A stretch of 64,000 bases of DNA from RACS-047 sp031553855 (GTDB taxonomy: Bacteria > Bacillota > Clostridia > Christensenellales > Pumilibacteraceae): positions 27,600 through 91,599 of the forward strand of contig JAVBKW010000010.1 in NCBI GenBank assembly GCA_031553855.1, read 5' to 3'. The notes beneath the pieces are model-generated. The model searched no databases. It saw nothing but the letters and a program-made list of their open reading frames with translations, and had not been told where the DNA came from. Of this stretch, positions 41,761 to 50,144 are shown one piece after another; within the stretch, counting starts at the first letter, position 1; each line of letters begins with the position of its first letter. The translations under genes and the position numbers were made by a program.

Positions 41761-42456
41761 TTGAATTTTTTAAAAAAGATGTTTTCCGGCTGGAATATAT
41801 TTGAGCTGATATACCTTGCCGTTATTATAATTCTGCCCGTTGTTGCCGCGCTTATTTTTAAGAGCAGCATTTTTGAGCTGCTCTCAACCTTAGCCGCTCT
41901 TATTGCCGCGCTGCTTGTTGCAAAGGGCAAACCGGCCGCATATCCGGTTTCGGTGGTTTCCGCGCTTTTGTACGCTTTTGTGACGTTTCAAACCCGGCTT
42001 TACGGCGAAACGGCCATCGCGCTTTGCATACTTTTCCCCATAGCGGTCTACGGAGTTTTCAGCTGGTTCAATAATAAGCGTGATACTCACTTAAAAGGCC
42101 GGGTCATTATAGTCAATAAAATAAAAGCGGCGGAATATATTATTTTGATTTGCTCGCAGGTGATTGCCGCGTATTTCTACTATTGGCTTTTAAAGCGGTT
42201 CGGAACGCAGTTTCCGCTGTTTTCCGTATTCACCGTTGCAACCGGCATAATTTCCTCTTACCTTCTTGCGCGCCGCAGCCGTTTCGGGCTGATTGCGTAC
42301 ATTTTAAACGATATTATGCTGATTTGCTTATGGACGTCCGTTGTTGCGGCGGGGAGCGTAAACAGTATAGTAATGCTTCTGACTCCCGTACTGCTGCTGA
42401 TAAGCGACGTATACGGCGCATTCAACTGGAAAAAGTTTGAAAAAGAACCGGAATAA
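41761..42456 (+). CDS. pnuC: PnuC-family nicotinamide riboside/mononucleotide transporter
   Basis: 231 aa with seven helices, from TTG 41761 (ATG 41779 is the alternative). Contains WFNNKRDTHLKGRVI, RSRFGLIAYILNDIMLICLW and VYGAFNWKKFEKE, like PnuC transporters. Imports an NAD precursor. Preceded by a candidate NAD+ riboswitch overlapping its ribosome site. Confidence 0.88.
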   Translation: MNFLKKMFSGWNIFELIYLAVIIILPVVAALIFKSSIFELLSTLAALIAALLVAKGKPAAYPVSVVSALLYAFVTFQTRLYGETAIALCILFPIAVYGVFSWFNNKRDTHLKGRVIIVNKIKAAEYIILICSQVIAAYFYYWLLKRFGTQFPLFSVFTVATGIISSYLLARRSRFGLIAYILNDIMLICLWTSVVAAGSVNSIVMLLTPVLLLISDVYGAFNWKKFEKEPE

Positions 42457-42506
42457 AGATAGAAAAGCGTTTTCAATATCAAGCGAGAGCTGAGGATGTG
42501 TTAGTT

Positions 42507-42731
42507 ATGGAAAATTTAGATCATATAAAAAATGTTTTTTCTGACAGGCTAAAAGAATTTATGAATGGCGAAAGCATTTTAGCCTTTAGCAAAAAAATAG
42601 ATATTCCCGAAAGGACTTTAAATTCCTGGGTGAATAAACAAGTTATGCCGAAAGTAGATTATTTAATTATGCTTGCAAAAAGGTTTAATTGTTCGATCGA
42701 CTATCTTGTAGGGTTAGAAGATTCATATTAA
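42507..42731 (+). CDS. Small XRE family regulator
   Basis: 74 aa from ATG 42507. Essentially one helix-turn-helix: LKEFMNGESILAFSKKIDIPERTLNSWVN, end FNCSIDYLVGLEDSY. Resembles the DNA-binding part of the 23033 regulator. Ribosome site gagga upstream; 50 bp after pnuC. Confidence 0.85.
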   Translation: MENLDHIKNVFSDRLKEFMNGESILAFSKKIDIPERTLNSWVNKQVMPKVDYLIMLAKRFNCSIDYLVGLEDSY

Positions 42732-42738
42732 AACTTGA

Positions 42739-42771
42739 AAAAAAGGCTGTTTAAAAGTAAACAACCTTTTT
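42739..42771. terminator. Bidirectional terminator
   Basis: AAAAAGGcTGTTTA-aaag-TAAACAaCCTTTTT between the convergent XRE gene and apgM. Confidence 0.85.
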
Positions 42772-42817
42772 GAGCCTTTATTATTTTATGATTAATTATT
42801 TTAGCGGATATGCCTTT

Positions 42818-43990
42818 TTAGTCAAACAACAATTTTGAAAGGTCGGCCGCATTTATATGGTTTCCGCTGTTTTTGGCAGAGGACTCGTCGTAGGAGGACG
42901 GGCCTTTTTTTATATTTTGGCTGTCGTATAAAATATAGGGGACTGGGTCGGAGGTATGGGTGCGCAGGGAGAGCGGAGTGGCGTGGTCGGGTATTATCAG
43001 CATTTTAAATTCGCCGCCGCATTTTTGCAAATGCTCAAATACCGGCTTGACGATTTTTTCGTCTATCAGTTCTATCGCTCTGATTTTTCCCGGTTTGTCG
43101 CCCTGGTGGCCGCACTCGTCCGGCGCTTCCAAATGAACATACACGTAATCGTTTGTTTTTAAAGCTTCGATAGCTGCGGCGGCCTTGCCGTCAAAATTTG
43201 TGCGGAGCGTGCCGGTCGCGCCTTTAACGTCTATGCTCTGCATTCCCGCGCCTATGCCTATGCCCTTTATAAGGTCAACGGCGGAGATCACCGCGCCTTT
43301 AACGCCGAATTTTTTTTCAAAGCTCTCCAATTCGGGCTTGCTGCCCTCGCCCCACAGCCATACACAATTTGCTTTTGTGGAAGGGTCTTTAACCTTTGAA
43401 AGCAGCGCGCTAGATTCTTTCATAAAATCTAAAAGCGTTTTTGAAAAGCCGTTTTTAGGAAGGTAGCTTGCGATAGTTTTTCCGGTAATATCGTGCGGGG
43501 GAGTTAGGAGCGCGCCTTTTTCGCCTCTTCTGCGTACTAAACAATGCCGGTACGATACGCCCGCGTAAAGCTCTAAGCCCTGCGGCACGATAGGTTGAAG
43601 AAGCGCGATAAGTTTTTTTGCGTTATCCGTGCTTATTTCGCCCGCTGAATAGTCGAGCATCTTTTTATTTTCAAACGGCTCGTCATCCGAGAGCGTTACC
43701 AGGTTCAGGCGGTAGGTGATGTCGCCCTCGCCAAGCTTTATCCCTATGCTTATCGCCTCGAGCGGCGAACGCCCTGTGTAGTAAATTTTGGGGTCGTAGC
43801 CCATGACCGACAAATTGGCCGTATCCGAACCGGGGCTCATTTTTTCGGGTATAGTTTGGCAAAGCCCGGCCTGCGACATCGAGGCGATACGGTCGATATT
43901 GTCCTTCTTTGCGTACATCAGCGGCGTTTTTCCGTTTTCGTCGGCGTAGTCCGCCATGCCGTCGCCTAAAATCACGACGTATTTCTTGTT
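42818..43990 (-). CDS. apgM: Cofactor-independent phosphoglycerate mutase, ApgM type
   Basis: 390 aa from ATG 43990, 9 nt after aggag; the longer frame lacks a ribosome site. Alkaline-phosphatase superfamily: VVILGDGMADY, catalytic-Ser region SPGSDTANLSVMGYDP, VHLEAPDECGHQGD and IIPDHATPLSLRTH with metal-binding Asp/His. Converts 3- to 2-phosphoglycerate in glycolysis; archaeal-type form also common in Clostridia. Confidence 0.94.
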   Translation of the reverse strand, partial: NKKYVVILGDGMADYADENGKTPLMYAKKDNIDRIASMSQAGLCQTIPEKMSPGSDTANLSVMGYDPKIYYTGRSPLEAISIGIKLGEGDITYRLNLVTLSDDEPFENKKMLDYSAGEISTDNAKKLIALLQPIVPQGLELYAGVSYRHCLVRRRGEKGALLTPPHDITGKTIASYLPKNGFSKTLLDFMKESSALLSKVKDPSTKANCVWLWGEGSKPELESFEKKFGVKGAVISAVDLIKGIGIGAGMQSIDVKGATGTLRTNFDGKAAAAIEALKTNDYVYVHLEAPDECGHQGDKPGKIRAIELIDEKIVKPVFEHLQKCGGEFKMLIIPDHATPLSLRTHTSDPVPYILYDSQNIKKGPSSYDESSAKNSGNHINAADLSKLLFD

Positions 43991-44100
43991 CATAAGTTGA
44001 TGCTCCTGTACTTTAGCAACTTTGCAAGCGGGCAAGATCGGATTCATAGCTGCGTATTTTCAGCTTTAATCCGCCTTTTTATCTTGCCGGAACGTTAATT

Positions 44101-45930
44101 TTATTCCACCGTTACCGATTTAGCAAGGTTTCTGGGTTTGTCTATGTCGCAGCCCCTTGCGGCTGAAATATAGTAGCCGAAAAGCTGCAAAACGGTCACG
44201 CTCAAAACCGGGGAAAGCAGCGGGGCGACGGACGGGATATAAATGCAATGATCCGACTCCTTTTCAAAAGCCGAATTTGCTCTGCTGATAAGCGAAATAA
44301 CTTTTGCGCCGCGCGTTTTCACTTCCTTTACGTTCGACAGCGTTTTTTCGGCTATTGCGGGGTCGGTTGCGGCGGCAACTATTAAGGTGCCTTTTTCTAT
44401 CAGCGAAATAGTGCCGTGCTTAAGCTCGCCCGCCGCGTAGGCTTCAGCGTGGATGTAGGAGATTTCCTTGAGCTTGAGCGAGCCTTCCATTGCCACCGCG
44501 TAATCAAAGCCGCGCCCGATAAAGAACGCGTCGTTATTATTATAGTAGATAGAGGCAAGGTATTGAATATATTCGGTCTCATTTAAAAGGATATGCTCTA
44601 CTTTTTGAGGAAGCTCTTTAAGCTCTTGTATCAACGTTTTAATAACTTCCCCGTCCGCGCATTCAAGTATTTGGGCTAAATATAAGCCTAAAAGATAGAG
44701 CGCGCACACCTGACTCGTATAACCCTTTGTCGTGGCGACGGCAATTTCCGGCCCGGCGCGCGTATAAAGGATATCGTCGCATTCTCTTGCAATAGAGGAG
44801 CCGACTACGTTAACGATACCAAGCGTTTTTGAGCCGAGCTTTTTGGCCTCTCTAAGCGCGGCGAGAGTGTCGGCGGTTTCGCCGGACTGGCTGATTATAA
44901 CCGTGAGGGTGTTTTTGTCGACAATCGGGGAGCGGTAGCGGAATTCGCTGGCAAGGTCTGTTTCGACGGGAATGCGGCAAAGCTTTTCAATAAAATATTT
45001 ACCGATAACAGACGCGTGATATGCCGAACCGCAGGCGACAATGCAGATTTTATTGAGCTTTTCGGCCTGTTGCTTTGTGAGGGTGAATTTGTCCGGAACT
45101 ATTTTGCCGTCCTTTATGCGCGGCGAAATTGTCGCCTCTAAAGCTTTTGGCTGTTCGTGGATCTCCTTTAGCATAAAGTGCGGGTAACCGCCTTTTTCGG
45201 CAGCCGAAACGTCCCAAGAAACTTGTGTAACTTCCTTTAGCGAAAGCTCCTTGTTTTTATTGTAGACTCTGTATGTGTTTTTGCTTATTACTGCAACCTC
45301 GTCGTCGTCGAGCAGTATAAACCGCCTTGTTTTATCCAAGATCGCGGGCATATCGGAGGCGATAAAGTTTTCGTTTTCGCCAAGCCCTATGACAAGCGGG
45401 CTGTCCTTGCGCGCGGCATAAAACAGGTCGGGGGTCAGGGAATAGAGTATGCCTAAGGCGTATGAGCCTTTAAGGCGGTTTGTGACCTTTCTTAAGGTTT
45501 CCACCATATCGCCGCTGAAGTAGTATTCGATCAATAGCGCAATGACCTCGGTGTCGGTTTCGGAAAGGAAAACGAAGTTTTGCGATGAAAGGAAATCCTT
45601 AAGCTCTAAATAGTTTTCGATAATGCCGTTATGCACCACCGCGAACTGCCCGCTCTGCGAAATATGGGGGTGGGAGTTTATATCGTTTGGCTCGCCGTGA
45701 GTCGCCCATCTCGTGTGGCCGATGCCTACGCAGCCTTTCACCTTTTCGCCGCCGCAAGTCAGCCCGCTTAAATTAATAAGCCTGCCTTTTGCTTTGACAA
45801 TGTTTATCGCGCCGTTACTAACAACCGCTATGCCGCTTGAATCGTAGCCTCTGTATTCAAGCTTTTCTAGCCCCTTTAAAAGAAGCGGAGCCGCTTCCTT
45901 ATCTCCCACGTATCCTACTATTCCGCACAT
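44101..45930 (-). CDS. glmS: Glutamine-fructose-6-phosphate aminotransferase GlmS
   Basis: 609 aa. N-terminal nucleophile Cys2 in MCGIVGYVG, GLE-KLEYRGYDSSG, HTRWATHG; two SIS domains with CGSAYHAS and SQSGETADT; end DKPRNLAKSVTVE. Makes glucosamine-6-phosphate for the cell wall; next step enzyme GlmM is at 47157. Upstream I find no glmS ribozyme; a family B element lies there instead. Confidence 0.98.
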   Translation of the reverse strand: MCGIVGYVGDKEAAPLLLKGLEKLEYRGYDSSGIAVVSNGAINIVKAKGRLINLSGLTCGGEKVKGCVGIGHTRWATHGEPNDINSHPHISQSGQFAVVHNGIIENYLELKDFLSSQNFVFLSETDTEVIALLIEYYFSGDMVETLRKVTNRLKGSYALGILYSLTPDLFYAARKDSPLVIGLGENENFIASDMPAILDKTRRFILLDDDEVAVISKNTYRVYNKNKELSLKEVTQVSWDVSAAEKGGYPHFMLKEIHEQPKALEATISPRIKDGKIVPDKFTLTKQQAEKLNKICIVACGSAYHASVIGKYFIEKLCRIPVETDLASEFRYRSPIVDKNTLTVIISQSGETADTLAALREAKKLGSKTLGIVNVVGSSIARECDDILYTRAGPEIAVATTKGYTSQVCALYLLGLYLAQILECADGEVIKTLIQELKELPQKVEHILLNETEYIQYLASIYYNNNDAFFIGRGFDYAVAMEGSLKLKEISYIHAEAYAAGELKHGTISLIEKGTLIVAAATDPAIAEKTLSNVKEVKTRGAKVISLISRANSAFEKESDHCIYIPSVAPLLSPVLSVTVLQLFGYYISAARGCDIDKPRNLAKSVTVE

Positions 45931-45962
45931 AGCTTTAGTTTAGACCTCCTTAATGGATAAGA

Positions 45963-46092
45963 GCCTGTGAAAGATTACTCATTGCCATATACGGGCTGCG
46001 CTTGCTTTGCCGCCTCAATTATGTATTAAATATACATTCAATCGGCGGTAAATAAACTGTTGCACGTCTGTGGCGCGATTAATCTTTGGCAC
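45963..46092. mobile_element. MITE-like family B element, full copy
   Basis: Terminal inverted repeats gcctgtgaaagatta / taatctttggcac and inner palindrome ttgccgcctcaat...attcaatcggcggtaa around atgtattaaatatacat, plus the core gccatatacgggctgcg shared with 2395 and 21201. Lies between glmS and the exporter-like gene. Confidence 0.7.
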
Positions 46093-46099
46093 GTTAATG

Positions 46100-46816
46100 T
46101 TATTCTCCGGTTTTGTCCGGGCCGCTTTCTGTCTTTGGCGTTTTGGTTTTGTTTTTATCCGACTTTGAAAAAATTATTTTAAAAATAAGCCCCAGCACGG
46201 TTATTATAGCGAGTATTCCGATTATGAGGGTTATAAGGTCTACGTACGCTGGCAAAAGGACGCATAAAAGCGTGATAAGCGCGCTTGCAATAAAGTTTCC
46301 TGAAATTATAGCGAGGCACGACTTTGCAAATTTAAGTTTAGTTATAGCCGCTATCGCGCAGCCCGTCCAGACCCCTGTTAGGGGAGCGGGAATAAGCACG
46401 AAGATGAAAAGCCATAAATATTTTTTGTTTTCGTTTTTATTATAGATTTTCTTTTCTTCGTCCGTCATTTCCCCGTAAGGCTTTTTCGCGATTTCTCCGA
46501 TGTCGCCCGACTTGATTTCTTTAGATTTTTTCTCAAATTTTTCGTAAATAACGGTGCCGATCTTGCGGAAAATTTTTGTGCGCGAGAGCCAGTTTACGAA
46601 CGGTAAAAGCACGAGTAAAAGCAAGGGTACGATAGCGGATGAGCCTATAAAGGCGTAGAACCACGCTTCCAGCCACGAAAGGTTGTAGCCTATTCCGATA
46701 GGAACCGCCAGCCTTGCCTCTACAATAGGCAGTATAGCGATGAAAACCGTCACCAGTTCTTCAAGCTTGAAGATGCGCAGAAGCCCGTTTTGGATCGCTT
46801 CAATTATAAAATCCAT
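46100..46816 (-). CDS. Small multidrug export-like membrane protein (COG2426 type)
   Basis: 238 aa. ILPIVEARLAVPIGIGYNL, LWLFIFVLIPAPLTGVWTGCAIA and KSCLAIISGNFIASALI are characteristic of the COG2426 putative small multidrug export family. Four to five helices with a charged loop (about 90-130). Charged tail. Function not proved. Confidence 0.85.
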   Translation of the reverse strand: MDFIIEAIQNGLLRIFKLEELVTVFIAILPIVEARLAVPIGIGYNLSWLEAWFYAFIGSSAIVPLLLLVLLPFVNWLSRTKIFRKIGTVIYEKFEKKSKEIKSGDIGEIAKKPYGEMTDEEKKIYNKNENKKYLWLFIFVLIPAPLTGVWTGCAIAAITKLKFAKSCLAIISGNFIASALITLLCVLLPAYVDLITLIIGILAIITVLGLIFKIIFSKSDKNKTKTPKTESGPDKTGE

Positions 46817-47094
46817 ATTTTCCCTTTACCGCGCTTTTTAGTCTGACTTTTTGCTCTCTGCGGCTTTTATGTATTTTCTTTTAAACTTTTTTTGACAGCC
46901 TGACAGTCCGCATTTGATACTCATTTTAAGTTGACTGTATAAGCTGTCCGTCTTTACATATTATATTAAGAATCACCCTTTAATAATACTTTTCATAGAA
47001 TATTGTAGCTTAAATAAAAGGCATATGTCAAATTAAAACTAAAGCAGCGAAAAAAATAAACAAAGTTGATTTATTATGCTTTTAATTATTTGCG

Positions 47095-47123
47095 TTGACT
47101 CCCGGTAAAATGAGTGCTAAAAT
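47095..47123 (+). promoter_or_regulatory. Promoter of glmM
   Basis: TTGACT (47095-47100), 17 bp, TAAAAT (47118-47123), with a conventional 30-nt leader carrying aggag. The rest of the 340-bp gap 46817-47156 is AT-rich with nothing else recognised. Confidence 0.78.
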
Positions 47124-47156
47124 AGGATGGTAAAATATATGAAGTCAGGAGATTGT

Positions 47157-48440
47157 ATGGGTAAATATTTCGGTACGGACGGTATAAGGGGTAAATACGG
47201 CGACAATTTGGACTCGGAGCTTGCCTACAAAACGGGGCTTGCTATCGCGGCGTATTTTGGGAAACACGAATGCTTTATAGGGCGCGATACGAGGGTGTCG
47301 GGGCCGGAGATCGAAGAGGCGCTGGTAAAAGGCTTGAGCGACGGAGGCGCGGACTCTGTGCTGGTCGGCATTATCCCTACCCCCGCAGTAGCGTACTTAG
47401 CAAAAAAGCATAAGGGCTCGTGCGGCATAATGGTTTCGGCAAGCCATAATCCGCCCGAATACAACGGCATCAAAATTTTCGACGGCAGCGGCGTCAAGCT
47501 GAGCGAGGAGCAGGAGGGCAGTATCGAGTATTATATCGATAACCACGGCCCCTACGGCGGCAAAAAAGGCGCAAGCCGGACCTTAGAGAGCGCGGCAAGC
47601 GAATATATAGATTATATATGCTCTGTTGCCGACGTCGATTTTAAGGGCTTGAAGATATGGCTCGACTGCGGCTACGGCGCAAGCGCGACTGTTGCCGAAA
47701 GCGTGTTTAAAAAGCTGAACGCGTCCGTTACGGTTGAAAATTTCAAGCTGCGCGGCGAGAAGATAAACAGCGGCTGCGGCGCGCTTTATCCCTATTATAT
47801 CCGCAACAGTATGGCCGGCACCGACACAAAGCTCGGCTTTTCGTTTGACGGCGACGCCGACAGATTAAGCGTGGTTTACGACGGAAAGATTTTAGACGGC
47901 GATTCCGTACTATATAATATTTCAAAGTGCATAACGCTAAACGACGACGTCGTTGTGGGAACTGTTTTGTCTAACCTGGCGCTCGAGGAAAAGCTTGCGG
48001 GCGAGGGAAAGCGGTTTATAAGGACTCCCGTCGGCGATAAATATATCTGCGATCTGATGTTTAAAAAGAATTATTCTCTAGGCGGAGAGCAGAGCGGGCA
48101 TTATATCGTTTATCCCGCGGCCACTACCGGCGACGGCATTTTGAGCGCGATTTATTTTTGCAAGTCGCTGCTCAAAAAAGGCAAGGTCTCGGAGCCGGAA
48201 ATTTTGGAGCTTTGCCCGCAAAAGGCGATCGCCGAATATGCCGACCCCTCTATTATGTACGACAAAAAAATGCTCGCGCTTATCGAGGAGTACACTCAGG
48301 CTCTTTCGGGCAAAGGCAGACTGATAGTGCGAATGTCGGGAACCGAGCCGAAGGTGCGCGTAATGGTCGAGTGCCGCGAAAAGGAAAGGGTAGACGAGGT
48401 GCTGGGAGTGTTTAAAAAGTTCATCAACGGCGTACGCTGA
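47157..48440 (+). CDS. glmM: Phosphoglucosamine mutase
   Basis: 427 aa from ATG 47157, 6 nt after aggag. GKYFGTDGIRG start, phosphoserine loop VSASHNPPEYNGIKIF, metal loop DGDADRL, sugar-binding GGEQSGHYI and phosphate loop RMSGTEPKVRVM. Converts glucosamine-6- to glucosamine-1-phosphate between GlmS and GlmU. Confidence 0.97.
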   Translation: MGKYFGTDGIRGKYGDNLDSELAYKTGLAIAAYFGKHECFIGRDTRVSGPEIEEALVKGLSDGGADSVLVGIIPTPAVAYLAKKHKGSCGIMVSASHNPPEYNGIKIFDGSGVKLSEEQEGSIEYYIDNHGPYGGKKGASRTLESAASEYIDYICSVADVDFKGLKIWLDCGYGASATVAESVFKKLNASVTVENFKLRGEKINSGCGALYPYYIRNSMAGTDTKLGFSFDGDADRLSVVYDGKILDGDSVLYNISKCITLNDDVVVGTVLSNLALEEKLAGEGKRFIRTPVGDKYICDLMFKKNYSLGGEQSGHYIVYPAATTGDGILSAIYFCKSLLKKGKVSEPEILELCPQKAIAEYADPSIMYDKKMLALIEEYTQALSGKGRLIVRMSGTEPKVRVMVECREKERVDEVLGVFKKFINGVR

Positions 48441-48520
48441 GCGATATAAAAACAAGGCCGGCACAGCTGGATTAAGCAGCCGCGCGGCAGAGTTTTTAAA
48501 TTTTGGGCAATACTGTCAAT

Positions 48521-48577
48521 AAAAAACAAGGGTTTTACTTAAAAGAACTTAAAAAAGAGTAAAACGCCTTGTTTTTT
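48521..48577 (+). terminator. Terminator of glmM
   Basis: AAAAAACAAGG-g-TTTTACT and AGTAAAA-cg-CCTTGTTTTTT arms, long stem ending in six T. Confidence 0.82.
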
Positions 48578-48598
48578 CATTTCATCTGTTGACTTTTC

Positions 48599-48627
48599 CG
48601 GCTTTAATGATTATACTTATAAAAGGT
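48599..48627 (+). promoter_or_regulatory. Promoter of the polysaccharide operon
   Basis: TTGACT (48599-48604), 17 bp, TATACT (48622-48627). Confidence 0.78.
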
Positions 48628-48635
48628 GTTAAAAA

Positions 48636-48800
48636 CTTAATGTTAAGCACCGGCTCTGCCTTGAGGAGGGATCCACACCCCCCCTGCAGTCCGACGGATT
48701 TTTAACCTTTACGGCGGGCGCGTTCACTTGAAATATGTGGCTGTTCACCATTTTAGGAAAATGTACTGGTTAAGATAATGCCGGTTTATGCTTTTTAGTT
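48636..48800 (+). ncRNA. Long, probably structured leader of the polysaccharide operon
   Basis: About 185 nt of leader before the first gene. agcaccggct near its start can pair with gccggtttatgct near its end, enclosing a G/C-rich core (gaggaggg opposite ccccccct, and tccgacgga). No known riboswitch consensus was recognised; regulatory RNA is a guess from size and pairing. Confidence 0.35.
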
Positions 48801-48817
48801 TTAGCAGGAGAAAAAAA

Positions 48818-50095
48818 ATGAATAACGAAGTCGAATCGCAGTTTTCTTTTAAGGATATATTTTTTTATTGTATAAAAAAATGGTTTATCGTACTGATAGT
48901 TATGGTTGCCGTTGCTTTGGTCTACCTTTTATCGAGCATAATTTCAAAGACGAATTACAGCGATTCTTTTCAGGGCAGCGCGGCTTATTGCAACGTTGAA
49001 GATTATATTAAAAGCCTGCCCGGCAGCGAGGGGAACGACGCTATCAACAGCCTTTACGACACCGCCTCAAAGCGTACAATGTCAGACCTTAATTCAAATG
49101 AGATAAAAGATGAGTTTTTGAAAAGCGCCGACGTGATTGCGGCCTTTAAAATTGCGTTCCCGAAAAAAAAGGATACGAATAAAGCTGATTATTCTTATGA
49201 GCTGAAGCGTTATTTTGATTTCAAGAACGTCGGCGTGTATTTTTACGTTACAGTTAGGGGAACGTTTGAAAACGATGCTCAGCGCGCCAACGCAAAACTG
49301 CTGGCCGATTCATATATCAAGCTTGCCGTAAAAAGCGTGGTGCCCAATAACGATACGGCCGCGATAAAGCTTGTAACAATTACGGAGGCCGTGCCGGATT
49401 ACACCGGCGAAGCGGCGATATTGCAGCGCGGTTACGGTATAGATTTTCTGATCGGGCTGGGAGTGGGCGTTGTAGTCGGGTTTATTGCGGTAATTATCGT
49501 ATATTTTGCGGATTTGCGCGTAAAAAGCTATGAATCCGTTTCCGGCTTTACAGGCGAATTGATTGCTAAAGATAAGGATGAGAGCATCGATAAAAAAAAG
49601 GCAAGATACCTTTCCGCTAAAATGATGAACGATAAAAGCTTATTCGTCTGTTCCTTTAATAACGCTCCTTACGGTTCCGGCGCGGCAAAGGCCGTAGCGG
49701 TAGAGCTTGCTAACTGCGGCTTAAAAACGCTGTTGATTGACTTTTCGGATAAATCTAACGCAAAGGAAAACATCGGCGCGTTTCTTGCCGGCGCAGACGT
49801 TTTACCTAAGGAAACCGACGGCGTTGCGCGTTTTGGCGCGGGCTCGGAGTCGGATTGGTTCCTCTTAATAAATAAGAAAGAAAGATTTGAGAGCCTTGCT
49901 GAAAAATATGAAAAGGTTGTCATTTTCTGCCCTGAAAACAACGACGGCTCGGCAGCGGTCATTGAAAAGTACGCCGACAAGATCACGTATATTATCGACC
50001 AGAAAAATATACGGCTAAAGCACGTCAAAAAAGTAGTTTGTGCGATCAACAGGCCCGAGGCCTCAATAGGAACGGTGATCCATAATCCTATTTAG
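48818..50095 (+). CDS. Wzz/CapA-like chain-length protein with vestigial kinase domain
   Basis: 425 aa from ATG 48818, 7 nt after aggag. Wzz topology: helix near 25-48 (IVLIVMVAVALVYLLSSI), extracellular loop, helix near 215-240 (FLIGLGVGVVVGFIAVIIV). The cytoplasmic tail (about 275-425) has a BY-kinase/ParA-like outline (VCSFNNAPYGSGAAKAVAVEL, LLIDFSD) but the Walker A Lys-Ser/Thr is missing, and no tyrosine cluster is at the C-terminus. Likely sets polymer length without kinase activity. Confidence 0.82.
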   Translation: MNNEVESQFSFKDIFFYCIKKWFIVLIVMVAVALVYLLSSIISKTNYSDSFQGSAAYCNVEDYIKSLPGSEGNDAINSLYDTASKRTMSDLNSNEIKDEFLKSADVIAAFKIAFPKKKDTNKADYSYELKRYFDFKNVGVYFYVTVRGTFENDAQRANAKLLADSYIKLAVKSVVPNNDTAAIKLVTITEAVPDYTGEAAILQRGYGIDFLIGLGVGVVVGFIAVIIVYFADLRVKSYESVSGFTGELIAKDKDESIDKKKARYLSAKMMNDKSLFVCSFNNAPYGSGAAKAVAVELANCGLKTLLIDFSDKSNAKENIGAFLAGADVLPKETDGVARFGAGSESDWFLLINKKERFESLAEKYEKVVIFCPENNDGSAAVIEKYADKITYIIDQKNIRLKHVKKVVCAINRPEASIGTVIHNPI

Positions 50096-50144
50096 CAGAT
50101 TGATATAAAACCGGACGCAAAATACAAACAGGTAAGGATGAACG

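Noticed and set aside
45931..46100. Possible glmS ribozyme upstream of glmS
   Set aside because: The conserved ribozyme core was not found; the region is filled by a family B palindromic element.
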